Assembly: GCA_948467675.1 (NCBI GenBank)
Contig: CAOKFI010000005.1
Span: forward strand, 1 to 64,000
From: an uncultured Porphyromonadaceae bacterium
GTDB lineage: Bacteria > Bacteroidota > Bacteroidia > Bacteroidales > Muribaculaceae
DNA length: 64,000 bases
Direction of reading: 5' to 3'
The notes beneath the pieces were generated by a model. The model was not told the origin of the DNA and did not search any database. It saw only the letters and a program-made list of their open reading frames with translations. A program made the position numbers and the translations under genes. The stretch's first letter is position 1; every line of letters starts with the position of its first letter. Shown here one piece after another: positions 18,731 through 27,763 of the stretch.

Positions 18731-19660
18731 CTATTCGAATAGATCGGTCGACAGATAACGTTCGCCTGTGTCGGGGAAAATCACTGCTATGCGTTTGCCG
18801 TTGTTTTCTGGACGGCGAGCCAGTTCGGTGGCGGCATATAATGCAGCTCCCGACGATATGCCGGCCAGCAGGCCTTCGGTCTTTGCAAGCTCGCGGGTTG
18901 CGGCATAGGCGTTGTCGCTGCTTACTTTTATGATCTCGTCCACGACATGGCTGTTATATGTCTTCGGGATGAAGCCGGCACCGATCCCTTGTATCCTGTG
19001 TGGGCCTGGCGTGCCTCCCGACAGTACTGCCGATTCTTCCGGCTCTACCGCTACTATCCGGATCGACGGATTCTTTGATTTCAGGTAATGCCCGGTACCG
19101 CTGACGGTGCCGCCGGTGCCGGCTGCCGACACGAATATGTCGATTTCTCCGTCGGTGTCTTGCCATATTTCCGGTCCTGTGGTCGCTACATGGGCGGCTG
19201 GATTGGCCGGATTCTCGAACTGTCCCAGAATCACGGAGCCTTTGCATGTTTTTTGTAGTCTTTCAGCTTCGGCTATGGCTCCCTTCATACCGCGCTCTCC
19301 TGGAGTCAGCACTATTTCGGCTCCGAGCGCATGCAGCAGTTTCCTGCGTTCCACGCTCATCGTCTCAGGCATGGTAAGTATCAGTTTGTATCCTTTGACT
19401 GCCGACACCAGCGCAAGTCCTATTCCGGTGTTGCCGCTTGTAGGCTCGATTATTGTGCCTCCGGGATTAAGACGCCCATGGCGTTCGGCATCGTCGATCA
19501 TGGCGTACGCCACACGGTCTTTTACGCTGCCGCCGGGATTGAAACATTCCAGTTTGGCAAGGATGGTCGCGTCGAGACCGTGATGCTGTCCGTAAGCATT
19601 CAGTTCCAGTAATGGAGTCTTGCCGATAAGATCCGTAAGTGATTTGGCAATCGTTGACAT
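18731..19660 (-). CDS. cysK: Cysteine synthase A (O-acetylserine sulfhydrylase)
   Basis: PLP enzyme forming cysteine from O-acetylserine and sulfide. The PLP lysine is Lys47 in NPGGSVKDR. The substrate loop is EPTSGNTGIGLA and the phosphate-binding loop is GTGGTVSGTG. I place the start at the ATG at 19660 (MSTIAKSLTDLIGKTPLLEL), the normal CysK start. The frame continues upstream to 19951, but that extension is arginine- and histidine-rich and overlaps a different reading frame. Length is 309 residues. Confidence 0.94.
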   Translation of the reverse strand: MSTIAKSLTDLIGKTPLLELNAYGQHHGLDATILAKLECFNPGGSVKDRVAYAMIDDAERHGRLNPGGTIIEPTSGNTGIGLALVSAVKGYKLILTMPETMSVERRKLLHALGAEIVLTPGERGMKGAIAEAERLQKTCKGSVILGQFENPANPAAHVATTGPEIWQDTDGEIDIFVSAAGTGGTVSGTGHYLKSKNPSIRIVAVEPEESAVLSGGTPGPHRIQGIGAGFIPKTYNSHVVDEIIKVSSDNAYAATRELAKTEGLLAGISSGAALYAATELARRPENNGKRIAVIFPDTGERYLSTDLFE

Positions 19661-19701
19661 AATTGATAGCTGTTTAGTTAATATTATAATACTCCGTAGT
19701 C

Positions 19702-19908
19702 TTAATCGTGTGTGCTTATTGTGATTGTCCGTGTTGAATCCGTTGTTAATCCGTATTCTGCAGGCAGGTCTGAATCGATGCCGGCATCTGTCGGCACCGG
19801 TGGCGCAGATCCGCCGTTGGTGTCGTTGCGGGCGGTAAGGTGGTTGAGCAATTGGCCTATGCCTATGATTGCGGCCAGAAGCACAATACTTAATATGAAA
19901 CGTCGCAT
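19702..19908 (-). CDS. Small single-pass membrane protein, unknown
   Basis: Sixty-eight residues: a hydrophobic segment near the N-terminus (FILSIVLLAAIIGIGQLLNH) and a short polar, proline-rich tail. It may be a membrane anchor or a cleaved secreted peptide. It lies 41 bp upstream of cysK on the same strand, with a -7 box TATCTTTG at 19949-19956 at a suitable distance, which supports it as the first gene of the cysK transcript. No family is recognised. The frame is open further upstream, but only this start gives a sensible protein. Confidence 0.55.
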   Translation of the reverse strand: MRRFILSIVLLAAIIGIGQLLNHLTARNDTNGGSAPPVPTDAGIDSDLPAEYGLTTDSTRTITISTHD

Positions 19909-19948
19909 AATGAAAACAACCTGTTGGAAACAATAATCTATATAACAA

Positions 19949-19956
19949 CAAAGATA
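19949..19956 (-). promoter_or_regulatory. -7 element for the small membrane protein/cysK transcript
   Basis: TATCTTTG on the minus strand fits TAnnTTTG and lies about 40 bp upstream of the ATG at 19908. No TTG is seen at the ideal -33 spacing. Confidence 0.45.
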
Positions 19957-20080
19957 GCGTAATTTGTGATTGCAGCGTTGGATTTGTGGAATCAAAATGA
20001 TCCAGACGTTAAAATAAATTAATGGATATCTTCCGGACATCTGTCTATGCGTGATCCGCCGACCGTATCCTGGAGAATGT

Positions 20081-20111
20081 TTTGCCGTTATAAAACTTAA
20101 TCGTATATTTG
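20081..20111 (+). promoter_or_regulatory. Promoter of the agmatine operon
   Basis: TTTG at 20081-20084 and TATATTTG at 20104-20111 are separated by 19 bp, an exact match to the Bacteroidota primary-sigma consensus. The transcript would begin near 20118, leaving an 80-nt leader. That leader contains a 13-codon frame beginning at the ATG at 20148 and ending before the first gene; whether it is translated is unknown. Confidence 0.75.
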
Positions 20112-20200
20112 TCTCTGAACTAACATAGGGATTTTGAGGTTTAGTCAATGAACACAAACCTATTTAGTCTGGTGGAGATCCACTTGTGAATTAAATCTAT

Positions 20201-20440
20201 ATGACTATGGATGATATAACGCAGCTGTTTGACGCTCTGTTGAAAAATTGCGGGAGTGTCGACATCGCTGAGGCTGAATTTAAACGGATGATACACGAAG
20301 ATCAGGCGTTGCGCGACCGGTATCGCCATTGGTGCGACGATTCGGGTTGCAGCGAGAAACGCGGCTTCTTGGATTATGCCGACGAATATCTTGATTCTCA
20401 AGCCTCTATATGGGATAATTTGAATGATTATGACGAATAG
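20201..20440 (+). CDS. Small acidic protein upstream of aguA, unknown
   Basis: Seventy-nine residues, acidic, predicted helical (ITQLFDALLKNCGSVDIAEA and EFKRMIHEDQALRDRYRHWC), no signal peptide. It has a strong promoter and its end overlaps the aguA start by 17 bp, so it is very likely a real translated gene of the operon. I do not recognise a family. Two ATG codons (20201 and 20207) are possible starts. A regulatory or stabilising partner for AguA is a guess from position only. Confidence 0.7.
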   Translation: MTMDDITQLFDALLKNCGSVDIAEAEFKRMIHEDQALRDRYRHWCDDSGCSEKRGFLDYADEYLDSQASIWDNLNDYDE

Positions 20441-21470
20441 ATACACGCATGTGCGCCGACTCCCGGCTGAGTGGGAGCCGCATGGAGCAGTGCTTATGGC
20501 ATGGCCGCATGCCGATACCGATTGGGCATATATGCTTGATGAGGTGATTGACTGTTATGTACGTATTGCCGATGCGATTGTGCGTGAAGCTCGCCTTGTC
20601 ATGGTAGGGCCTGATCTTGAAGATGCACGCCGGAGGCTCGCTCATATTCCTGAGGACAGAATTCTTTTTGCCGATGTACGGACCAACGATACATGGGCAC
20701 GTGATTTCGGTCCTGTCACTCTTTTTGTCGATGGGAAACCTGTCATAGCTGACTTTCAGTTCAACGGATGGGGGTTGAAATTCGCCTCATGCTTCGACAA
20801 CCTCGTGACTTCTGCTTTGATAGAGCAGGGAATCCTGACAGGCGGATATGAAAATCGTCGCGGGTTTGTGCTTGAAGGTGGATCTATAGAAAGCGATGGT
20901 GAAGGCACCATGCTTACCACGGCAGAGTGTCTGCTGTCGCCTAACCGCAATGCCGGAATGGATGCCGGCCAGATCGAATCGTATCTTAAAGAAACATTCG
21001 GGTTGAACCGGATATTGTGGCTTCATAACGGCGCGCTTGCCGGTGACGATACTGATAGCCACACCGATACTCTGGCTCGGCTGGCGCCGGATCATACAAT
21101 CGTGTATACTGCCACAGACCGGCGCGATGATCCGCACTATGAGCCGTTGCAGGCTATGAAACAGGAGATATCCCGGTTTACGGCTTCTGACGGAAAGCCA
21201 TACCGCATGGTGGAGCTGCCTTTGCCGGAGGCCGTATACGACGAGGACGGCCTGCGCTTGCCGGCCACATACGTTAATTATCTGATAATAGGGAATTCGG
21301 TGCTTATGCCGGTGTATGCTCAACCTCAATACGATGAGGCTGCAATTGCATCCCTGCAGACCGCGTTTCCTAACCATAATATAGTGCCGGTAGACTGCCG
21401 TGCGCTTATACGTCAGCATGGATCGCTGCATTGCGTTACCATGCAGTTACCAAACGAAATATTAGCATGA
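20424..21470 (+). CDS. aguA: Agmatine deiminase
   Basis: Peptidyl-arginine-deiminase-fold enzyme that hydrolyses agmatine to N-carbamoylputrescine and ammonia, the first of two steps to putrescine. Recognisable segments are PAEWEPHGAVLMAWPH at the start, NDTWARDFGPV, EGGSIESDGEGT, GDDTDSHTDTLARL and the nucleophile near the end in HGSLHCVTMQ (Cys337). The start could be 20424 or the ATG two codons on at 20430. The stop overlaps the aguB start (ATGA). Confidence 0.93.
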   Translation: MIMTNRYTHVRRLPAEWEPHGAVLMAWPHADTDWAYMLDEVIDCYVRIADAIVREARLVMVGPDLEDARRRLAHIPEDRILFADVRTNDTWARDFGPVTLFVDGKPVIADFQFNGWGLKFASCFDNLVTSALIEQGILTGGYENRRGFVLEGGSIESDGEGTMLTTAECLLSPNRNAGMDAGQIESYLKETFGLNRILWLHNGALAGDDTDSHTDTLARLAPDHTIVYTATDRRDDPHYEPLQAMKQEISRFTASDGKPYRMVELPLPEAVYDEDGLRLPATYVNYLIIGNSVLMPVYAQPQYDEAAIASLQTAFPNHNIVPVDCRALIRQHGSLHCVTMQLPNEILA

Positions 21471-22342
21471 AGATAGGAATTATACAACAGCACAATACAG
21501 CCGATATAGAAAATAACCGCCTGCGGATTGCCGGCAAGATACGCAATCTGGCTGCAGGAGGTGCCGAACTGATCGTAAATCAGGAACTTCACGACTCTCT
21601 GTATTTCTGTCAGACAGAATCGGTCGATGAATGCTCATTGGCCAGACCTATACCATCTGAAGTCACTGATTTTTATGCAGCATTGGCTGTAGAGTGCTCG
21701 GTGGTGATTGTCGCCTCCCTTTTTGAGAAGCGCGCACCGGGATTGTATCATAATACTGCCGTTGTTTTCGAACGTGACGGTTCCATAGCCGGACGTTATC
21801 GTAAGATGCATATTCCGGATGATCCGGCATATTATGAGAAATTCTACTTCACTCCGGGCGATCTCGGATTCGAGCCGATCGACACTTCTGTAGGGAGGCT
21901 CGGCGTTCTCGTGTGTTGGGATCAATGGTATCCTGAAGCCGCACGCCTTATGGCATTGCGAGGTGCCGAAGTGCTGATATATCCTACAGCCATAGGCTGG
22001 GCCGACGGCGATACGCCCGACGAACAGGCTCGCCAGCGTGAGGCATGGATCACCATACAGCGTGCCCATGCTGTCGCCAACGGATTGCCGGTGGTGTCTG
22101 TAAACAGAGTAGGGCATGAACCTGATCCGTCGGGTGTGACTGCCGGCATTCAGTTCTGGGGAAGTAGTTTTGTAGCAGGTCCGCAGGGTGAATTTCTCTT
22201 CAATGCGCCTGCCGATGCGGAGATAGAACGGATCGTGGAAGTCGACATGAACCGCTCCGAGCAGGTGCGACGTTGGTGGCCGTTCCTCCGTGACCGTCGT
22301 ATCGATGCCTATTCAGGACTGGTAAAGCGTTATCTCGACTGA
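21467..22342 (+). CDS. aguB: N-carbamoylputrescine amidase
   Basis: Nitrilase-superfamily amidase that releases putrescine from N-carbamoylputrescine. The catalytic triad is Glu40 (NQELHD), Lys113 (YRKMHIPDDP) and Cys150 (VLVCWDQWYPEAA). I start at the ATG at 21467 because it overlaps the aguA stop and gives the standard N-terminus MKIGIIQQHN. The 291-residue length is normal. The stop region overlaps the convergent mlaF end by 13 bp. Confidence 0.94.
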   Translation: MKIGIIQQHNTADIENNRLRIAGKIRNLAAGGAELIVNQELHDSLYFCQTESVDECSLARPIPSEVTDFYAALAVECSVVIVASLFEKRAPGLYHNTAVVFERDGSIAGRYRKMHIPDDPAYYEKFYFTPGDLGFEPIDTSVGRLGVLVCWDQWYPEAARLMALRGAEVLIYPTAIGWADGDTPDEQARQREAWITIQRAHAVANGLPVVSVNRVGHEPDPSGVTAGIQFWGSSFVAGPQGEFLFNAPADAEIERIVEVDMNRSEQVRRWWPFLRDRRIDAYSGLVKRYLD

Positions 22343-23124
22343 CCAGATGGCGGTGTGCGGCGCTCGTTGTCGACCACATACTCCCTGACTTTCTGAAACA
22401 GATCAGTGGCGAATACGAAGTGATTGAGCGCTTCGTTGTCTGTGTTGTATATCTGCGACATGTCTCCGACCCATTCGCGGTATCCTTTGTTGATGAACAC
22501 TATGTTCTCGCCGATTCCGAGCACTGAGTTCATATCGTGGGTATTGATCACAGTCGTGATATTGTACTCATGGGTGATGTCGCTCAGAAGCTCGTCTATC
22601 AGTATCGATGTCTTCGGATCGAGACCGGAGTTCGGTTCGTCGCAGAACAGGTATTTAGGATTCAGGGCTATGGCACGGGCTATAGCCACGCGTTTCTGCA
22701 TACCTCCGGATATCTCTGACGGATATTTGTTGTCGGCTCCTTTCAGATTGACGCGTTCCAGACAGAAGTGCGCTCTGTCAAGCATCTCGCTGTATGTCAT
22801 TCTGGAGAACATGATCAGCGGAAACATGACATTGCCGAGCACAGTCTCGCTGTCGAACAGCGCTGAACCCTGAAACAGCATGCCGATTTCCTCGCGCAGT
22901 TGCTTGACCTGATCCCCGTTCATCGCCATGACATCGCGCCCGTCGAAAAGTATCTGCCCCTTCTCCGGCTTCAGCAGTCCTACGAGCGATTTCATCAGCA
23001 CGGTCTTTCCTGATCCGCTCTGTCCGATGATAAGGTTTGTCTTGCCGGTCTGGAACGTAGCGTCTACGTCATGCAATATAGTCTTGCCGTCAAACGATTT
23101 GGTCACTCCCTTTACTTCGATCAT
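22330..23124 (-). CDS. mlaF: ABC transporter ATP-binding protein, MlaF-like
   Basis: ATPase of a phospholipid-trafficking MCE-type transporter. It carries Walker A GQSGSGKT (34-41), signature ISGGMQKRVAIARAIAL and Walker B YLFCDEPNSGLDP, the MlaF-type form. I start at the ATG at 23124 (MIEVKGVTKSF). The open frame continues to 23313, but that part overlaps mlaE and looks non-coding. The start overlaps the mlaE stop. An MlaD-type MCE protein is not in the window. Confidence 0.9.
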   Translation of the reverse strand: MIEVKGVTKSFDGKTILHDVDATFQTGKTNLIIGQSGSGKTVLMKSLVGLLKPEKGQILFDGRDVMAMNGDQVKQLREEIGMLFQGSALFDSETVLGNVMFPLIMFSRMTYSEMLDRAHFCLERVNLKGADNKYPSEISGGMQKRVAIARAIALNPKYLFCDEPNSGLDPKTSILIDELLSDITHEYNITTVINTHDMNSVLGIGENIVFINKGYREWVGDMSQIYNTDNEALNHFVFATDLFQKVREYVVDNERRTPPSGQSR

Positions 23125-23870
23125 TGCAGCAATATTTTGGTTAGGATTACATCGAACAGTAGTATCAGTATGCTTGAGGCCACGACAGCGTTTGTACTCG
23201 CTTTGCCAACCTCGAGCGCGCCACCTTTTACGTAATAGCCGAAGAATGATGCTACAGAACTGATAATGAATGAGAAGAACAGACATTTTATCAGTGCGTA
23301 CCATACATACCATTCATTGAACATGGCCTGCAGGCCGTAAGTGTAGCGCGATACGGAAATGATATCGGTGACTATAGCCACTATCAGACCGCCGATAAGT
23401 GATGTCCCCATACACAATATGACGAGGATAGGCATGAAAAACAAAAAAGCGACTACTTTCGGAAGCACAAGGAAGCATGACGAGTTGACACCCATTATCT
23501 CGAGGGCATCGATTTGTTCGGTCACGCGCATGGTTCCGATTTCGGATGCTATGTTCGAGCCTACCTTGCCGGCGAGTATCAGGCAGAGGATGCTCGATGA
23601 GAATTCGAGCAGCACTATGTCGCGGGTAGCCAGACCTACGGAATAGGCAGGAATAAGCGGCGACGATATGTTGAGCTGCATCTGGATGGCGATTACGGCT
23701 CCGATAAACAGTGATATGATTATTACCAGAGGGATGGAGTCGACTCCTAATTTCGAGATTTCGGCGATGGTGCGTTTGAAGAATACTTTCCATTTGTCAG
23801 GTATGGAGAACACCCGGCTTATGAACAGGCAGTATCGACCGAAAGTCGTCAGTGATGACGTTAGTATCAT
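23121..23870 (-). CDS. mlaE: MlaE-type lipid transporter permease
   Basis: Permease of the same transporter, with five or six hydrophobic helices and the family segments SIPLVIIISLFIGAVIAIQM and the EIGTMRVTEQIDALEIMG coupling helix. I start at the ATG at 23870 (MILTSSLTTFGRYC), which is downstream of an excellent promoter, in place of the longer frame from 23933, which would begin upstream of it. Length is 249 residues. It probably maintains outer-membrane lipid asymmetry with an MCE partner encoded elsewhere. Confidence 0.9.
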   Translation of the reverse strand: MILTSSLTTFGRYCLFISRVFSIPDKWKVFFKRTIAEISKLGVDSIPLVIIISLFIGAVIAIQMQLNISSPLIPAYSVGLATRDIVLLEFSSSILCLILAGKVGSNIASEIGTMRVTEQIDALEIMGVNSSCFLVLPKVVAFLFFMPILVILCMGTSLIGGLIVAIVTDIISVSRYTYGLQAMFNEWYVWYALIKCLFFSFIISSVASFFGYYVKGGALEVGKASTNAVVASSILILLFDVILTKILLQ

Positions 23871-23903
23871 GTTGCGTTGTAAGCGTTTTTTACAGAATGA
23901 CGG

Positions 23904-23934
23904 CAAAGTTAGCCATTTTGCCGCGACTTCCAAA
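23904..23934 (-). promoter_or_regulatory. Promoter of mlaEF
   Basis: Minus strand TTTG (23931-23934) and TAACTTTG (23904-23911) are separated by 19 bp, an exact consensus match. The transcript would start about 27 bp before the chosen mlaE ATG. Confidence 0.75.
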
Positions 23935-23996
23935 GTTTGAAACCATTTGGCGGAATTAAATGTTATAATGTCACAATAATATAATAATATGGGTTT

Positions 23997-24611
23997 ATGA
24001 AAAAATGTTTATCCCTTCTTGCTTTTGCAGTGTTGTTGCTGACGGGATGCAGCCCTTATACACTGGTCAATAACGAGGTATACAACAATGCGGATCTGGC
24101 CGGTTACCATACATTCCGAATCGTTACTCCCGATGACGGATCTCTGCCTCCGGGCATGCAGATGGTCACATACTACAATATCGCTGCAGCTATACGCGAG
24201 CAATTGGTGGAGCGTGGCTATACCGAAGATCCGGAGTCTCCGCTTCTGGTGAATATCGGACTGACTGTACACCGCGAGATCTCGACGGAACCGGCTTTGC
24301 CTCCGGGATATTTTCCTTATAGCGGACCGTATTATAACGGGTACTATCCGTACTTCATGTATCCGCGAGGCTATTATTACAACTATTATTCCAATGCCCA
24401 GGTAATAACCGGCATATACAAGGAAGGTGTATTGACTATGGATATGATCAACCTGTCTGAGAAACTTCCTCTGTATTCGGCTTCTGTCGCGACTATTATT
24501 GAAAACGGGCAGGCTCGGTTCAGAAACCTTTCGGGTATAGCTCAGGCTGTCGATGTGTTGTTCTCGAAATTTCCTGTACCGCTGCTGCCGCAGTACAGAC
24601 ACTCTAAATAG
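23997..24611 (+). CDS. DUF4136-type lipoprotein
   Basis: Lipoprotein of 204 residues with lipobox LTGC (Cys18). The body resembles the DUF4136 family: a strand-rich start around YHTFRIVTPDD, IAAAIREQLVERGYTEDPES and then NIGLTVHREIS. A tyrosine-, glycine- and proline-rich insert lies at about 103-130 (YSGPYYNGYYPYFMYPRGYY). Function of the family is unknown. It is divergent from mlaE and its 3' end overlaps the convergent WecA-like gene by 8 bp. Confidence 0.8.
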   Translation: MKKCLSLLAFAVLLLTGCSPYTLVNNEVYNNADLAGYHTFRIVTPDDGSLPPGMQMVTYYNIAAAIREQLVERGYTEDPESPLLVNIGLTVHREISTEPALPPGYFPYSGPYYNGYYPYFMYPRGYYYNYYSNAQVITGIYKEGVLTMDMINLSEKLPLYSASVATIIENGQARFRNLSGIAQAVDVLFSKFPVPLLPQYRHSK

Positions 24612-25575
24612 CCGTGTGGCTGATACGGTAGCGCACTGTGCTGTATAGCGCCATAAGCAGGACGAAAGATCCGGCTGCGTACCACGCGCGATAAGGCGAC
24701 GGTGTCAGGATAAGTCCGATGTCGATTACTGCCTGCACTATTGCATAGGCTGTCGAGATATATAGATGGGGCACATGCTTCCTGCTGTCAAGCAATTGAT
24801 AGAGATGGAGCTTGTGCCCTTTCAATATGTTTTCGCCATGCAGCAGCCTGTATAGAGCCGTATAGCCGGTATCGACTCCGTACACAAATATCAGCGCGAT
24901 ATAGCTCCAGTCGTCAGTGGCATATATCAGCGATGATATCAGATAAAGGATGAGAAATCCCATTACTATAGAGCCGGCATCGCCGCAATGTACTATCTCG
25001 TGCCGTCTGAAGTTCAAGAATCCGATGGCTGCAGTTGTCGAAAGCAGTATCATGGACAGGCTGGTGACGACATTGGGAAGTGGGAACACTATTTCGCTGC
25101 AATATCCGATAGCAAGCAGTGTTACAACAGAATATGCTACAGTCATACCGTTGATTCCATCCATGAAATTGTAGGCGTTGATAAAAGCCACGCCTAAGAA
25201 TATCAATAAGATATATGCAATCCACGACATCGTCATGTCCGGAACCATGATCAACGGAACAGTTATGGTAACTATCTGTATGCCAAGACGCAGCAGTGGA
25301 GACAGCGGCCGCATGTCGTCGATGAAACTGACAATGGCAAGTACAGTGGCGCATCCTGTGATATAACCGAACCGCTCAGGAAAAATGTCGGAGGGTTCTG
25401 AGAGCGCGAACAGCCATACGGCGATGATGAAAATTATGCCGCCACCTGTCACCGGACGGTTTCTGTCGTTATGGTCTGACCGCAGGTGCCGGGCAATGAG
25501 TACATATAATCCTTCAAGCACCAGCATGACAGGGAATGTCAGAGACGGTTCTATGTCAAAACGGCATAGTGTCAT
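24604..25575 (-). CDS. WecA/MraY-type glycosyl-1-phosphate transferase
   Basis: Polytopic membrane enzyme that transfers a sugar phosphate to undecaprenyl phosphate to start glycan assembly. About ten membrane segments are seen. Family motifs are SFIDDMRPLSPLLRLG, INAYNFMDGINGMT and HCGDAGSIVMGFLILY, and the sugar-recognition loop HGENILKGHKLHLYQLL is the WecA-like histidine loop. The substrate (UDP-GlcNAc or another UDP-HexNAc) is inferred. It is the last gene of the 30002-24604 glycan operon and directly abuts fcl. Confidence 0.85.
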   Translation of the reverse strand: MTLCRFDIEPSLTFPVMLVLEGLYVLIARHLRSDHNDRNRPVTGGGIIFIIAVWLFALSEPSDIFPERFGYITGCATVLAIVSFIDDMRPLSPLLRLGIQIVTITVPLIMVPDMTMSWIAYILLIFLGVAFINAYNFMDGINGMTVAYSVVTLLAIGYCSEIVFPLPNVVTSLSMILLSTTAAIGFLNFRRHEIVHCGDAGSIVMGFLILYLISSLIYATDDWSYIALIFVYGVDTGYTALYRLLHGENILKGHKLHLYQLLDSRKHVPHLYISTAYAIVQAVIDIGLILTPSPYRAWYAAGSFVLLMALYSTVRYRISHTAI

Positions 25576-26649
25576 TTACAATCCCGCCAGATACCATTTA
25601 TACAGGCGACCTATGCCCTCGTCGATCTCGACGGTATGATGCCAGCCGAGTTTGTGCAGGCGGCTCACATCGCAGAGTTTGCGCATGGTTCCGTCTGGTT
25701 TGGTCGAGTCCCACTCGATAGTCCCGGTGTAGCCTACAGCGGCGGCTATCTTATCGGCCAGTTCTTTTATGGTGAGTTCTAGGCCTGTGCCTATGTTTAT
25801 ATGGCAGTTGCGGATATCGCGTTCGTTGCCATGCAGATCCGCAAACGATACATTCTCGAGAATGTGTACTGATGCATCGGCCATATCCTCGCTCCATAGA
25901 AATTCGCGTAACGGTTGTCCGCTCCCCCAGAGGGTGAGTTTGCCGGGCGTTATGCCGTAGCGTTGCAGCAGCCCGAGTATCTGTTCGTCAGATCCTGTAC
26001 CGTCTTCGCCTTCGACCGGGCGTTTGGCGAGGTCTGACCGTACAGCATCCATGTCGCCATCGGTAAGCATACGTGTAAGATGCATTTTGCGGATCATGGC
26101 CGGAAGTACATGGCTGCGCTCCAGATCGAAATTGTCGTTTGGTCCGTATAGGTTGGTAGGCATTACGGCTATATAGTCGGTGCCGTATTGCAGGTTGAAG
26201 CTCTCGATCATTTTCAACCCGGCTATTTTCGCTATGGCGTATGGTTCGTTGGTGTATTCGAGAGGACTTGTCAGAAGCTGGTCTTCTGTAATAGGCTGAC
26301 GTGCATCTCGAGGATATATGCATGTGCTGCCGAGAAACAGAAGTTTCTTTACTCCATGGCGCCAGCTTTCGCCGATTACGTTCTGCTGGATCTGAAGATT
26401 CCGATATATGAAATCGGCCCGGTACAGACTGTTGGCCATGATGCCTCCTACATGGGCGGCTGCCAGGATTACGTATTCAGGACGTTCAGTATCGAAAAAC
26501 TCACGTACGGCTGTCGCGTCGGTCAGATCGAGTTCGGCATGAGTCCGGCCTATTATATTGGTGTAGCCGCGTTGTTGTAGATTGCGCAAGATCGCTGATC
26601 CTACAAGACCGCGGTGGCCGGCTACATATATTTTGGCATCCTTTTCCAT
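25576..26649 (-). CDS. fcl: GDP-L-fucose synthase
   Basis: Epimerase-reductase making GDP-L-fucose from the Gmd product. The NADP motif GHRGLVGSAI is at the N-terminus, and catalytic YxxxK is in YAIAKIAG after LGSTCIYP. The 357-residue length is slightly above the E. coli enzyme, owing to an insert around RSDLAKRPVEGEDGTGSDEQ. It follows gmd by 7 bp. Confidence 0.94.
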   Translation of the reverse strand: MEKDAKIYVAGHRGLVGSAILRNLQQRGYTNIIGRTHAELDLTDATAVREFFDTERPEYVILAAAHVGGIMANSLYRADFIYRNLQIQQNVIGESWRHGVKKLLFLGSTCIYPRDARQPITEDQLLTSPLEYTNEPYAIAKIAGLKMIESFNLQYGTDYIAVMPTNLYGPNDNFDLERSHVLPAMIRKMHLTRMLTDGDMDAVRSDLAKRPVEGEDGTGSDEQILGLLQRYGITPGKLTLWGSGQPLREFLWSEDMADASVHILENVSFADLHGNERDIRNCHINIGTGLELTIKELADKIAAAVGYTGTIEWDSTKPDGTMRKLCDVSRLHKLGWHHTVEIDEGIGRLYKWYLAGL

Positions 26650-26656
26650 CGTCGTA

Positions 26657-27742
26657 TCAGAGTTTACCGTTGCTGACAGCTTTCATATCGTGATCCACCA
26701 TTATGTTTACGAGCTCCTCGAATGATGTCTTGCGTGGATTCCATCCGAGTTCCCGGCGTGCTTTCGACGGATCGCCGAGCAGTTGTTCCACTTCGCAAGG
26801 ACGGAAGAAGCGTTCGTCCACTTCCACGAGTGTCCGTCCTGTAGCTGTATCGATTCCCTTCTCTTCAAGACCTTTGCCTTCCCACCGGAGTTCTATTCCG
26901 GCACGGGCGAATGCCAGTTGTGTGAATTCCCTTACCGAATGGAACTCTCCGGTCGCGATGACGAAGTCGCTTGGTTCCGGTTGCTGGAGTATGAGCCACA
27001 TGCATTCTACGTAATCTGGTGCATATCCCCAGTCGCGCATTGCGTTCATGTTGCCTAAATACAGTTTGTCCTGCATTCCGGCTTTGATCCTGGCTACCGC
27101 CATGGTGATCTTGCGGGTTACGAAGTTCTCACCGCGGCGTTCGCTTTCATGATTGAAAAGGATGCCGTTGACGGCAAACATGCCGTAGCTCTCACGGTAA
27201 TTTTTGGTTATCCAGAAGCCATAGAGTTTGGCGCAGGCGTATGGACTGCGCGGATAGAACGGAGTAGTTTCCGACTGTGGTACTTCCTGTACTTTGCCGT
27301 ATAGTTCCGATGTGCTGGCCTGATATATGCGTGTCTGTTTCTCCCTGCCCAGAATTCTTACGGCCTCGAGCAGACGCAGTGTGCCTATGGCATCGGTGTC
27401 GGCTGTATATTCCGGTACATCGAACGATACCTTGACATGGCTCTGGGCTGCCAGATTGTATATTTCTGTAGGCTGTACTTCCTGGATGATACGTATCAGC
27501 GAACTGGAATCGGTCATGTCGCCGTAATGAAGATTGAGCAGACGCTTGCGCTTCATGTCTCGCACCCATTCGTCGAGATAAAGATGCTCTATACGTCCGG
27601 TGTTGAACGATGAGCTGCGGCGGATTATACCATGTACCTCGTAGCCTTTCTCGAGGAGAAATTCGGCCAGAAACGAGCCGTCCTGTCCGGTTATGCCTGT
27701 TATCAGCGCTACATTGCGCTTTGTTTCTGTATCGTGGGTCAT
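26657..27742 (-). CDS. gmd: GDP-mannose 4,6-dehydratase
   Basis: First committed step to GDP-L-fucose. It has NADP motif [15 protein letters not shown], catalytic segment [15 protein letters not shown], and [15 protein letters not shown] binding the GDP sugar. Length is 361 residues. With fcl it gives fucose for surface glycans or O-linked protein glycans; fucosylation is known in related gut Bacteroidales. Confidence 0.95.
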   Translation of the reverse strand: MTHDTETKRNVALITGITGQDGSFLAEFLLEKGYEVHGIIRRSSSFNTGRIEHLYLDEWVRDMKRKRLLNLHYGDMTDSSSLIRIIQEVQPTEIYNLAAQSHVKVSFDVPEYTADTDAIGTLRLLEAVRILGREKQTRIYQASTSELYGKVQEVPQSETTPFYPRSPYACAKLYGFWITKNYRESYGMFAVNGILFNHESERRGENFVTRKITMAVARIKAGMQDKLYLGNMNAMRDWGYAPDYVECMWLILQQPEPSDFVIATGEFHSVREFTQLAFARAGIELRWEGKGLEEKGIDTATGRTLVEVDERFFRPCEVEQLLGDPSKARRELGWNPRKTSFEELVNIMVDHDMKAVSNGKL

Positions 27743-27763
27743 AGTTTTCTGAATAGTGGATAT

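Noticed and set aside
19661-19951. Ninety-seven-codon extension of cysK
   Set aside because: Arginine/histidine-rich, no CysK similarity, and overlaps the more plausible small membrane protein in another frame.
23125-23313. Extension of mlaF upstream of 23124
   Set aside because: Lies inside mlaE and reads as a shadow frame; the ATG overlapping the mlaE stop is the natural start.
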